Source: Tritrichomonas musculus (taxonomy: Eukaryota > Parabasalia > Tritrichomonadida > Tritrichomonadidae). Taken from it: 64,000 bases of DNA. The notes below the pieces were generated by a model. The model did no database searches. It was not told the origin of the DNA and was given only the letters and a program-made list of their open reading frames with translations. Location of the stretch: assembly GCA_039105265.1 (NCBI GenBank), contig JAPFFF010000071.1, positions 1 to 64,000 of the forward strand, written 5' to 3'. The position numbers were made by a program, and so were the translations under genes. This document shows positions 53,362 through 62,906 of this stretch, piece after piece; within the stretch, counting starts at the first letter, position 1; every line of letters begins with the position of its first letter.

Positions 53362-53847
53362 TTATAATTCAGTAAGAGATGAGCATCCTTCAAATGATTT
53401 TTTATCAATAATTTTGATATTTGGTGGAATTGTTATTTTCTTTAATGATTGGCATTGGTAAAATACAGAAGGATTTATTTCTTTTAAATTTGAAGGGATA
53501 TTAATTTTGTCCATTCGTATGCAATTGCTAAAAGCATGTTCTTCAATTAAAGTTATAGAATCAGGAATAATCAATTCGGTAAGTGATGTGCATCCTTCAA
53601 ACGCGTAATTCTTAATTATTTTAATTGTTTGTGGAATAATAATTTTCTTTAGTGATTTGCATTGAGAAAACATATAAGAACTAATTTCTGTTAATTCTGA
53701 AGGAAGAACCATTTCAATTAAACTTGAACAAAAACTAAATGCATGATCTTCGATTGATGTTACACCATCTGGAATGATTATTTCTTCCAATGCTGAACAT
53801 TTTTCAAAAGCGTTATTTTTGATTACTTTAATTGATATGTATTCATT
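53362..53847 (-). pseudogene. BspA-type leucine-rich repeat remnant
   Basis: About six and a half BspA/TpLRR repeats of 23 residues (consensus AFxxCxSLxxIxIPxxIxxI) in an open frame with no ATG of its own at the repeat start; a TAA closes the frame upstream at 53848-53850. Complete trichomonad BspA proteins have hundreds of residues, often with a membrane helix. This is an internal fragment. The repeats are well preserved, so separation from the parent gene is recent. Confidence 0.8.
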
Positions 53848-53877
53848 TTAGTTTTCATCAGTTAATGATTCGAGTTT

Positions 53878-54054
53878 TCAATATAAGAAAAAGTAGTCAA
53901 ATTGATTTTCATTTAAAATTTTTGAGTCTATTTGATTCATCTCTGAACAAACATCAGATTTTTCAGTGCATTTTTGTTCTTCAATTACTTCTGGTGCATA
54001 TAAATTTGAACGAGAAGATGACGAACAAAAAAAATACCACCTCTTTTTAACCAT
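53878..54054 (-). CDS. Small uncharacterised frame upstream of the BspA remnant
   Basis: 58 codons from ATG (VKKRWYFFCSSSSRSNLYAP, then acidic and Cys-containing). No family is seen. It is on the same strand as the BspA remnant 30 bp downstream and could be a diverged N-terminal part of the same former gene. Low confidence that it is expressed. Confidence 0.3.
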   Translation of the reverse strand: MVKKRWYFFCSSSSRSNLYAPEVIEEQKCTEKSDVCSEMNQIDSKILNENQFDYFFLY

Positions 54055-54151
54055 CTAGGATTAATATGGAATCAATATTTAGCTAATTAAATACATTTTA
54101 TAAAATTTAATTTTTATTAAATTAAAAAAATAAAAATACTCTAATTATAAC

Positions 54152-55801
54152 TTATATTTCTTCTATATTTGGTTCAAGATCAGCTTCACTGAGCCAAGGA
54201 AGTAATGAATACTCTGTTCCAACATTTACTGAACAATAACAATCATTTATTCCAACTTTAATCAATTCCTCTTTAATGTTTTCTGTTAAAATTCCTTCAG
54301 CAGCAAATGACAGAGCTGCAATTGATGTCAAACCGATCACCTTTTTAGCCAAATCCTTCCATTCATCAATATCCTTTACATCATGACTTTTAACACGTTC
54401 TGCTATTTTTGTGAAATCGTCAATCAGCTGCTTTGCTTTGAATGCTTCACCGATTTCAGGCAGTCTAAGATACGACCTTTCGTGATCAGGTTTCATTACC
54501 AAAGTGAATCTTGTGTCAAATCTCACCAAGTCCCATTTACTTGTTTGTGCTGCAGCTGTTGCTCTGTTTGATGCAATTGCAAAAGGTGCGTGCAAATACC
54601 ACCTGAGTGATGGGTTACAAGCTTCAAAGAAACCTCTTTTTGAAACAGACAAAACTTCGATCGCTTGCTCGAATTGTCTGTTACTTAGAAGTGATCTTGC
54701 TTGTTCAAGAAAATGTTGACCAATTGATGAAACTTTTTCTTTGTGTTGCTTTGTTTTCATGTTTTCTGGATTTGGTGCATTTGACATCACTTCATTTCTA
54801 AATTGAGAAGAAACATCATTTTTGATGTATTTGCATAAATCAATCATAAAATCTGGCCAATCTTTCATTGCGTCTTTGATAAATTGTCCCTTTTGTCTAA
54901 CGTCGTCATTTTTATTACCTAAGATAAAGTATTCTGGATGATTTGGATCAGATGGAGGAATTTCAGATATTTGAATATCATTCAAAACAACTTTGAATAT
55001 CAATTCATTCTTTTCATATTCTTCCTTTGCAATTTCTTTCCAATTTTTATCACGTAAATAAGCGAAACAAAGTTTGGCCCATCTAACCGTAAGATTGTTT
55101 TCTTCAAATATATTTTCTGAGTCTATTTGTCCATACATTAATTGCTCTGCTTGTTCTACTGTTCTGATAGGCCTTGTTGATGGAAATCTTTTTATTCTTC
55201 CAATGATTTTCAAATAATACGCAAGCAGCAAATTACGTGAACCGGTGTTGTCTTTGTGATTTAGTCTCAATATTTCTTCATAAGTAAAAATTGCTAAATC
55301 TAATCGATCACTTATAGATGCTGCTGATCCTATCTCTGAAAGTATTCTGATGTATGGTCGTGTGTATGGAATTGAATAAAACCGCCCGTTGTTTAATTCA
55401 AATTCTTTTTTGAATAGAAAACGTGAAAAATATAAAATTTCCCGAAAATTACAAATGACTGTATCGCCATCACACATTTGAAATAGAATTTTACACAATA
55501 CAAGCCATCCATCTATACAGAGTGGATCTAGGGTTAATGAATGAAACGCCATTTTTATCGCATCTTCGTTGTTGTTTAAATTCATCGCTTCTCTTGCTTT
55601 GTTTGCAATTGTAAACGCACGCTCTTTTTCAGGCGGAATTTCTTTTTGTGCTGATGAAAACATTCTTTCTGTTCGAATTAATGGTGGAAGATTGTATTGA
55701 ACATAGTCCGTATCACCTTCATATTCGCGATTTTCTTGTATTTGCTTCATAGATTCATCGCTATGATCACCAAAGGCTGAATCTAAAGTTATATTTTGCA
55801 T
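54152..55801 (-). CDS. TPR protein
   Basis: 549 residues from ATG, with TCAAAA about 10 nt upstream. TPR-like helical pairs are seen at about 70-110 (IANKAREAMNLNNNEDAIKMAFHSLTLDP in two parts) and at about 150-200, where TRPYIRILSEIGSAA and YEEILRLNHKDNTGSRNLLL match a family of TPR proteins known from bacteria, fungi and plants. The C-terminal half is helical with Trp-rich patches (ASNRATAAAQ, SKWDLVRFDTRFTLV). It is likely a cytosolic scaffold. The partner is unknown. The frame is complete and codon use is like neighbouring host genes. Confidence 0.7.
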   Translation of the reverse strand: MQNITLDSAFGDHSDESMKQIQENREYEGDTDYVQYNLPPLIRTERMFSSAQKEIPPEKERAFTIANKAREAMNLNNNEDAIKMAFHSLTLDPLCIDGWLVLCKILFQMCDGDTVICNFREILYFSRFLFKKEFELNNGRFYSIPYTRPYIRILSEIGSAASISDRLDLAIFTYEEILRLNHKDNTGSRNLLLAYYLKIIGRIKRFPSTRPIRTVEQAEQLMYGQIDSENIFEENNLTVRWAKLCFAYLRDKNWKEIAKEEYEKNELIFKVVLNDIQISEIPPSDPNHPEYFILGNKNDDVRQKGQFIKDAMKDWPDFMIDLCKYIKNDVSSQFRNEVMSNAPNPENMKTKQHKEKVSSIGQHFLEQARSLLSNRQFEQAIEVLSVSKRGFFEACNPSLRWYLHAPFAIASNRATAAAQTSKWDLVRFDTRFTLVMKPDHERSYLRLPEIGEAFKAKQLIDDFTKIAERVKSHDVKDIDEWKDLAKKVIGLTSIAALSFAAEGILTENIKEELIKVGINDCYCSVNVGTEYSLLPWLSEADLEPNIEEI

Positions 55802-55924
55802 TTTATTTTGATTATTGCACGTTTATAATTTTTTTTTTTTACTAATATTCTAAAGTTTACAATATTCAATTTTTCAAAGAGAATTAAAATTAAAATATCT
55901 TAATCTAGAATAAATATTATTTTA

Positions 55925-56476
55925 TTAAAATAGTTTTTTAAATATAACAATGTCATTTTTTGTTTTCTCATTTTCTGTGATTAATTTGTCGATTTTTTCA
56001 TTCATTTTATTGTTTGATTCATCAATTTTTTGAGACAATAACAAATAGTTGTCTTGAATAGAATCTATGTTTTCATTTAACATAGAATTAATAGAATTCA
56101 TCATCTGAATCTGTTGGTTCATGATTGTGTTCATTTGACTTTTGATATCTGATATGAACGATAGATTAAATTCAGGCAAAAATCCATAATTCTTTTCTAT
56201 ATTACAAAATGCTTCTTCAATTGATTTTTCACTCATTTCAATACCTTCAAGTGTTTTCAAAAGAACACAATTGCTCTCTTTACCACTTTTAACAACTTCT
56301 TTGATAAACTCATAAGCTCGTTCATGGTTCTTCAATTGTCTTTTTTCATGCTTAAAAATGTTGTAAAGTGTCGTCGTTCTCATTTCTCTCATTTCTTTTG
56401 AATAATTTTCTAGAAAATAATCAAGGTTCTTTGCAATGTATTCTTCACAAGAACTTACGTCTCCTTTGACTTCGGA
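55925..56476 (-). pseudogene. Truncated duplicate of the BTB/F5/8C gene
   Basis: 56004-56475 matches 60246-60717 with about three differences by eye. The copied part covers the helical segment after the BTB domain. At the 5' side homology ends exactly where TAA closes the frame, so the BTB start is missing. At the 3' side the frame goes on into a different short coiled-coil ending (NEKIDKLITENEKTKNDIV, stop at 55925). The first ATG inside gives a possible 155-residue product. It is best read as a recent segmental duplication or recombinant family member. Confidence 0.85.
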
Positions 56477-56521
56477 TTAAAATAATTTCTACTAAAATAT
56501 CTTATTAATTTTAAAAGATAT

Positions 56522-56860
56522 TCAAATAATTATAATTGATATATTATTTATAATGCATTTATTATTATAAAATATATTATTTATAAATAAATATTTGTCA
56601 CCAAAAAAAGGTCTTGCTGATGATGTTAAAAGTGAATCTATTAAAAAAGTTTGGCTGACAATACATGTTTCTTGTGTTACTTTTCCTTTTTCATATGGAC
56701 CGCCTGGACAATATGGATTAGCAAAGTTCATTACTGCAATTTTATTTAAGTTACTCTCATGCATTTTTCGTGTACATTCAATAGCAGTTGTACATCATAA
56801 ATTTGTCTTGCATTCACCAACACTGTTTAGTTTATAAGGTCCTGGATCAGCTGAGTTTTT
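56522..56860 (-). pseudogene. PARG-like (DUF2263) remnant
   Basis: The frame reads TTAIECTRKMHESNLNKIAV, then MNFANPYCPGGPYEKGKVTQE. This is the landmark region of microbial-type poly(ADP-ribose) glycohydrolases (NFAN, then Gly-Gly-Gly and Gln-Glu-Glu), here altered to GGP and QET. One in-frame TGA lies at 56795-56797, upstream of the motif, and the frame turns into AT-rich nonsense after LLTSSARPFFGDKYLF. Only about a quarter of a normal enzyme remains. It is flanked by the truncated BTB duplicate, so this is a stretch of gene debris. Confidence 0.65.
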
Positions 56861-57005
56861 ATTGTAATTTGCTATTTAAAATTAAAAAAATTTTTCAATA
56901 TTATTATTTGATTTATCAATTTATGAACTGAATTCTAATTTAAAAGTATTATAATGATAAAAATTTGTGGTTTACATAATAATTAAAAAAAATAGACATT
57001 GTAAT

Positions 57006-59030
57006 TTAGGTAAATTTCATTTTTATATAATCGTATTCACTTCCATAAATATTCAAATATTTGAGGACAGCTTTACGATCAAAAGATTGGAAATAAGAAT
57101 AAAATTCTCTATTTGTTACATAATCAATAATTTCATCATATGACAATCTATCATCAGGATTTAATGCCCAGCATTTTTGCAGAAAGCCAACAATATATTT
57201 ATTTCCAATCAGTGAAACATCTGGACGATTTCCACTTTTGAGCGAAGTATAATAACCAATTATATCAATTTTCTTTTCGAATTTGATTCTCTTAACAATA
57301 ATTGAATAAACTAAAATTGAATACGTATAAATCATTGATGATGGAACAAGATGTAAAGATTCTGGAGGGATCTCAGATTGAGAATCAATTGCTAAAATGT
57401 TTTCATTTTTTAAACAATTATCTTGAAGAAACACGGTTGAACTATACTTTCCTTTTATGAATGGATAATAGTTCTCATCAATAATAATCTCATAAGAACG
57501 TATGAAAAAATCCAGAGAATTTCGTTTACTTAAGAATCGAATGCCAATAGCAATCCCAAGGATTAAAATATAATCATAAGTATCGATAGTTTCTGAATGA
57601 ATGACATCAATGAATGAATTCTTATGTCTAATAAATTGATACAAATCGCATTTTGGACGACATTCATACAGTATTGATGGGTTTTTTTCGTGTTTGAAAT
57701 CAATAGGACTAAATCCTTTTGACTTTAAAATGCAGGGGTAGTTGAATTGAATTGACTTCTCAAAATATTCAGCGCCGTATTCGTATCCGCATTCTAAAAC
57801 TTGCATCAAACAAATTTGAGAAGTGTGTTTGTTTTTAACTAAATAATTATTATAGCCGTATCTATATATAAAATCATTCATATCTTCCAATATTTCATAA
57901 TCGTCAATGTTGATTAAGAATTTATTCATATCAATATTATATTTGCCCAAATATCTTTTCAAAAATTCAATATACTTGTATTTGTACATAAAAGAAAACG
58001 GATATTCAATCGAATCGAGTTCGAGTGGGAAAAATTCGAAATTGTAATATATAAATGCAATCGGTATTTTCGTTTTGATCGTATCTCCAATTATGATATC
58101 AACGCATTCTTTTACGCTTTCTAAAAAGTTATCTTTTATATAAGTTGCAATGTCGTTGTGATGGCATTTTATTGATTCGACAAAACATTCATTTGGATTA
58201 ATTTTAACTTTTTCTTCGAGAAGGTGAATCAATTCTCCATTTTTTGAATGAATTGCATATTGCATCAATGATGCTGTTGGCTCAACTTTATTCAATAAAA
58301 GATATTGAAAAATTTGAATTGAGCCAAAAAATGCAGCATATTCAATTAAGGTTGGCTTTTTGTTAATTAACATTGAATTAGTTTCATAAATTGAAGAATT
58401 TATTTGAATATCAAGGAATAAATTGTTTTTATTGACATATATAACGAAATCTACGATTGAGTCATTTCTTATTAGCTCACAAAGAAAACTTTCATTTTCA
58501 CCTTTTTGGCGGTTTTGGTCAAAATTATCTGGTAAATTTTCTGGAAGATTTATTTTTTGATGTGTAACGTTATCTGTGGAATCGTAGAATAATTTTATTT
58601 CTGGTGCAAAATATTCGATATATTTCAAATTTCGATATTTTGTTTTTGAAATTTTTGATATAAAATATTCATCAATAATAATAATTTTTTCTTCAATTAG
58701 AAATAAAATGATTCTTTTGTTGCTTTTAAAAATATCTATAATTTTTCTGTTTGAGAAATGACTTTTCATGGCATTTTTGATGGTGAGTAAAATTTTTTCC
58801 AATTTTTTGAAAAAAAATGAGCACCGATGGTGATTATTTGCAATAACAACAAGCATACGAAGCAATACTTCAAGTTTTTCAAGATTTTCATGAATTTTTT
58901 GTTCATTATTTTTTTTAAAAAAATTGTTGATACATTCAAAATCTTCTTCTTCACTTTCTTCAAATATTTGCAAAAGATTATTTTCAATAGTTAGCATATC
59001 ATCTTTATACTGCTTCACATATTGTTTCAT
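57006..59030 (-). CDS. DUF3447 protein fused to a dead kinase-like domain
   Basis: 674 residues from ATG; TTCATT lies about 13 nt upstream. Residues 1-310 are homologous to the ankyrin gene at 46189-48531 (shared IEYAAFFGSIQIF, ESIKCHHN). From about 375 to 640 the sequence has the layout of a tyrosine-kinase-like domain instead of ankyrin repeats: a glycine-loop region, SPIDF, SKRNSLDFFIRSYEIIIDEN where HRDLK..N should be, YYPFIKGKYS where DFG should be, PPESL for APE, and KCWALNPDDRLSYDEI, which is well kept. Lys of subdomain II is Gln410, HRD is DFF (507-509), the Asn is Glu514 and DFG is GKY (527-529). It should not phosphorylate and more likely acts as a scaffold. The kinase reading is from motif order; alignment would settle it. 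Confidence 0.75.
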   Translation of the reverse strand: MKQYVKQYKDDMLTIENNLLQIFEESEEEDFECINNFFKKNNEQKIHENLEKLEVLLRMLVVIANNHHRCSFFFKKLEKILLTIKNAMKSHFSNRKIIDIFKSNKRIILFLIEEKIIIIDEYFISKISKTKYRNLKYIEYFAPEIKLFYDSTDNVTHQKINLPENLPDNFDQNRQKGENESFLCELIRNDSIVDFVIYVNKNNLFLDIQINSSIYETNSMLINKKPTLIEYAAFFGSIQIFQYLLLNKVEPTASLMQYAIHSKNGELIHLLEEKVKINPNECFVESIKCHHNDIATYIKDNFLESVKECVDIIIGDTIKTKIPIAFIYYNFEFFPLELDSIEYPFSFMYKYKYIEFLKRYLGKYNIDMNKFLINIDDYEILEDMNDFIYRYGYNNYLVKNKHTSQICLMQVLECGYEYGAEYFEKSIQFNYPCILKSKGFSPIDFKHEKNPSILYECRPKCDLYQFIRHKNSFIDVIHSETIDTYDYILILGIAIGIRFLSKRNSLDFFIRSYEIIIDENYYPFIKGKYSSTVFLQDNCLKNENILAIDSQSEIPPESLHLVPSSMIYTYSILVYSIIVKRIKFEKKIDIIGYYTSLKSGNRPDVSLIGNKYIVGFLQKCWALNPDDRLSYDEIIDYVTNREFYSYFQSFDRKAVLKYLNIYGSEYDYIKMKFT

Positions 59031-59407
59031 TTTAACAAAAATGAACTGATATTGGGCTCATTTTTATTTTTATTTAATTTTTATTTTTAATATCCTCTCA
59101 AATTTTGAATAATCGCTCTTAAAAATTTGAGAGGACAATCAATGAAAGCCGAAAATTTTAAAATTATCAATTGAGTCTGAATTGTTCAAAATTCCGATTG
59201 ATGAATACGAAGAAGACATAGAGGAAGAATCAGCGAAAGGAAAAAAAGGATTATGAAATAGTATTAAGCTCTAAAAATAAATAATAATATTTAAGCTCTA
59301 CAAATTGCGACATCTACAAGTTTTTGTGAGAAGAATTTTTTACAAAAATTCTATTTTCATTGAATATTCATAATGAATTATAACATGATTATGTTGGATT
59401 GAATTTT
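59031..59407. other. Spacer with a possible gene tail
   Basis: On the plus strand about 59147-59258 a 36-codon frame reads KLSIESELFKIPIDEYEEDI and ends in an acidic-basic tail. It has no start and may be the last piece of a lost gene. The rest is AT-rich. Confidence 0.3.
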
Positions 59408-61042
59408 TTATTGAATGAATCCAAAATATTCAAGTGTTGACATAGTTAAATAATAATTACCACCCCAAGTTTTATCAGTTTGTCTGATTCTGAGAAACCT
59501 GTAGAAATCGCTCGACTGTTGAATGGCGAAACACTGAACAGTACTGCGATTGTTAAGTGACATGCAGTCTGTCCTTGAATCCAAAACTTTCCAGTCATTT
59601 GAATCTGTGTTCGAGCCTTCAACAACCCAGCTCTTTGGATGATGCCAGTTTTTATCATAATCAACTGATCTAATTGAGTAACAAACTGGAGAAACTTTTT
59701 TATTTTTGAAATCGTATTTGATCCATGAATCTTGTTCATGGCATGTTCCAAATAATCCAGTATTCTCCAAATTAACTACATCTCTAGGATTACCCCAACA
59801 GGTTGATGACATGGTCACATTCACAATTCCTTTGTCTGAAACATTTCCACCGCATTCATTAGTCAGCTGCCTGATGATTCCATTGAATTGTCCATTATTC
59901 GCATTGAGTGATATTTTTAAACATTGACAAACTGCGTTAAAAATCATGCTGTGACTTTTCTCGTTCTGTAAAACACAACTGTGTGTGTTGTCACATTTTG
60001 TTTCAATTTCTGAATTTTTTCTTTTGATTAATTCAACTTTTTCTTTAATATCATTAATGTCTCTTGAATTTTCGGCACTTTTTGTGAATGTTTCATTGAC
60101 TTTACTTTCAATGTTTCCTATTTTTTGTGAGAGATTTGCAGTTTCATTGCTAGATTCTTCGATTTTTTGTGATAAATTTACTATTTTTTCTTTCGTATTT
60201 CCATTTCCTTCAATTATTTTTTCAACTTTTTGTGAAAGATTTTCAATTTTATTGTTTGATTCATCAATTTTTTGAGACAATAACAAATAGTTGCCTTGAA
60301 TAGAATTTATTTTTTCATTTAACATAGAATTAATAGAATTCATCATCTGAATCTGTTGGTTCATGATTGTGTTCATTTGACTTTTGATATCTGATATGAA
60401 CGATAGATTAAATTCAGGCAAAAATCCATAATTCTTTTCTATATTACAAAATGCTTCTTCAATTGATTTTTCACTCATTTCAATACCTTCAAGTGTTTTC
60501 AAAAGAACACAATTGCTCTCTTTACCACTTTTAACAACTTCTTTGATAAACTCATAAGCTCGTTCATGGTTCTTCAATTGTCTTTTTTCATGCTTAAAAA
60601 TGTTGTAAAGTGTCGTCGTTCTCATTTCTCTCATTTCTTTTGAATAATTTTCTAGAAAATAATCAAGGTTCTTTGCAATGTATTCTTCACAAGAACTTAC
60701 GTCTCCTTTGACTTCGGTTGTACTGTGTTTGAGGATGCTTAAACTTTTAATGTTTTCAAATTCTTTTTTGCTTAAATATTCTCTTAAATTGCCGTTAAAT
60801 TCTTCACTCAAAACTTGGAATTCGTAATAATTGTCAACTGTCAGTTCTGGATTTTCTTTCTTATCATATAAATAATCTAAAAATGTTTGAAAACTTTCTC
60901 GTGAAACTTCTGATTGAACATAATATTTTCCTGAAAATATTTTTTGACCTATTTCATCTCCAAGTTTACCAAGCAGTTTAACACTGAAAGGGGTCTTGAT
61001 TTCATCTTGACTATTGAATACGAAGATAAAGTCTTTGCTCAT
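59408..61042 (-). CDS. BTB, coiled-coil and F5/8 type C protein
   Basis: 544 residues from ATG. Residues about 5-90 resemble a BTB/POZ domain (FSGKYYVQSEVSRESFQTFL, then DYLYDKKENPEL). About 120-215 is a helical BACK-like stretch. About 235-360 is a heptad-rich coiled coil with repeated LSQKIxExxN words. About 390-544 is an F5/8 type C domain (SWIKYDFKNKKVSPVCYSI, WVVEGSN, FRFLRIRQT-like end). This combination is common in trichomonads; it is probably intracellular, oligomeric and ligand-binding. There is no signal peptide. A near-identical truncated copy lies at 55925-56476. Upstream, CCAAAATTTTATTTT occurs in tandem just before the start. Confidence 0.82.
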   Translation of the reverse strand: MSKDFIFVFNSQDEIKTPFSVKLLGKLGDEIGQKIFSGKYYVQSEVSRESFQTFLDYLYDKKENPELTVDNYYEFQVLSEEFNGNLREYLSKKEFENIKSLSILKHSTTEVKGDVSSCEEYIAKNLDYFLENYSKEMREMRTTTLYNIFKHEKRQLKNHERAYEFIKEVVKSGKESNCVLLKTLEGIEMSEKSIEEAFCNIEKNYGFLPEFNLSFISDIKSQMNTIMNQQIQMMNSINSMLNEKINSIQGNYLLLSQKIDESNNKIENLSQKVEKIIEGNGNTKEKIVNLSQKIEESSNETANLSQKIGNIESKVNETFTKSAENSRDINDIKEKVELIKRKNSEIETKCDNTHSCVLQNEKSHSMIFNAVCQCLKISLNANNGQFNGIIRQLTNECGGNVSDKGIVNVTMSSTCWGNPRDVVNLENTGLFGTCHEQDSWIKYDFKNKKVSPVCYSIRSVDYDKNWHHPKSWVVEGSNTDSNDWKVLDSRTDCMSLNNRSTVQCFAIQQSSDFYRFLRIRQTDKTWGGNYYLTMSTLEYFGFIQ

Positions 61043-61303
61043 CTTTAATCTAAAATTTTGGAAAATAAAATTTTGGAAAATAAAATTTTGCCATATGAAT
61101 TTTGAAAGAAGTTATGAAAAAAATGTATGTGTTCATTCAAAATTGAATGTTGTAAAATCTATACTAAATTCTATAAAGATTTTTAAGAAGAATGAAATTT
61201 TCAAGTACATTTGATTTCTAACACGAACTTCTTGATTTACGATCTGAAGTAGATTGATTCGTTGAAGCTTTTCTAAAAAATATGTTTTAAATTAATAATT
61301 AAT

Positions 61304-61428
61304 ATTTAAATTGTGATCATTTTTATAATTATTAAAACGACAATATCAATAAAATTATAATTATAAAAATGATCATCATGAAAAATAATAATCTTATTGA
61401 TAATTATAAAAATGATCACAATTTAAAT
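61304..61428. repeat. Fold-back repeat, 29-bp perfect arms
   Basis: 61304-61332 and 61400-61428 are exact inverted copies, built around TGATCATTTTTATAATTAT. A third copy of the core sits in the 67-bp centre. It may be a small fold-back transposon end pair or simply a stable AT hairpin. Confidence 0.8.
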
Positions 61429-61429
61429 T

Positions 61430-62350
61430 TTAATTAAACAAGTTTTTTAGATATTGCTGTCTTTAAAAAGTTTATATCTTAGGCTCGGAAAAGTTATCCT
61501 TTATTCAAAATATTATCCAAATTTTATCCATAAAATTTTTACCAAAAAAAGCTCAAAATGGATTATTCACTTCATAAAAAAATCAATTTTTAAAAATTTT
61601 TAAAATTATACAAATTATCTAGGATTATTTTTTTTTATTAAATTGTTACAAAAACAAAAGAAATTTATTTACTAGTGCGCATCAAAGACTTATAAATGAT
61701 TACCAAGCAAATACTTATATTTAAAAAAAAAAAAAAAAAGTTCATAATATTATTTAAAATAGTTTTCAATGATTGAAAACAATGAATCAATTGCTAAGTC
61801 AAAAACATTAATTAAACTCCTGAACAAGCAGGAGAAAAATGAACTTAGGTTAAAAACATGACATTCAATTGTTCTTAAAATTTTGAATGTCTTGTTTTTT
61901 TTTTTTTTTTTTTAAATTAAATAAAAAAAAAAAACATGACATTCAATTGTTCTTAAATAATTCAATGTTCGCAAATCTTTTATATATTTCAATATGCTTT
62001 AATAACTCCACAGATCTTATGCAACATAATGCAAAATAATATGAATTTATTTAGTTTTTAATGAGTACGTTTATTATTATACTCATTAAATAAAATCAAA
62101 TTTTCTTAGGTTTTATTAGCTTTGTCGTAGTTAATTTCTGGATTATTTGTATTTACTATATTTTAAGCAAAGATATCAAATATTATTGACATTTATCCTC
62201 TCTTTTGGTGCAAAATTAATATTTTTTTTATCTAGGTTGATTCAATCTTGTCAAAAATAACACGGAAACTCAATTTTCAGTTATATATATAATATATAAC
62301 CAATATTTCTGTTTTCATGAACAAAATTTTTATATTTTTCAACCAAAATT
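61430..62350. other. AT-rich spacer with a short direct repeat
   Basis: No gene. AACATGACATTCAATTGTTC occurs at about 61855 and 61934, each beside a T or A run. TTTAATGAGTA/TACTCATTAAA forms an inverted pair near 62055-62090. Confidence 0.5.
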
Positions 62351-62351
62351 T

Positions 62352-62765
62352 TTATCTTTTTTTTTTCTCCAGAAAATGAAAAATACCATAATAAGCAATA
62401 TCAATAAAAAAGAAAACACCAAATAAAATAAGACCTACTAGAGCTATTGCTCCTGTAATCATTATTGCTAAATAAATTGTTCTATATCCCATATCAATTG
62501 ATATAGGTTTATAATTATTTGAAAGAGCTAAACAACCAGTGTAAATTGGAAATGGGATAAAGATACCAAATAAAATAACATATCCAAAAATTGTTAAAAA
62601 TGATCTTGGATTATTAATTATTTGTGATAATGGTACTAAAATTGAAACTGCTTTGAGAATTCCAAAAATAAAAAATGTTTTTTCTGCACTTTTCATATCG
62701 GATTCTGTTGGTATATCATCATAATGATAATAATGAGTGAGATTAATGCGATCTAATAATTTCAT
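62352..62765 (-). CDS. Small multi-pass membrane protein
   Basis: 137 residues from the ATG at 62765, which is preceded directly by TTCAAA; the longer frame needs a TTG start. After a polar 28-residue N-terminus there are four hydrophobic helices at about 30-48, 56-80, 93-113 and 115-130, then the basic end LEKKKR. No family is recognised. The last residues resemble a dilysine-type ER retrieval signal (KKKR), which would place it in the early secretory pathway, but this is a guess from four residues. Confidence 0.55.
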   Translation of the reverse strand: MKLLDRINLTHYYHYDDIPTESDMKSAEKTFFIFGILKAVSILVPLSQIINNPRSFLTIFGYVILFGIFIPFPIYTGCLALSNNYKPISIDMGYRTIYLAIMITGAIALVGLILFGVFFFIDIAYYGIFHFLEKKKR

Positions 62766-62906
62766 TTTGAACGTGTAATTTTTCTTTTTCTTCTCTGCAA
62801 ATTTCGATTTCTGCGATGACAGATTCAATATATGTTGCTAAATGAGTTGATTCGCTATTTGTTTGTTCGATTAGAGAAGGAAAATGCTGAACTTTTTGAT
62901 AAGCAG

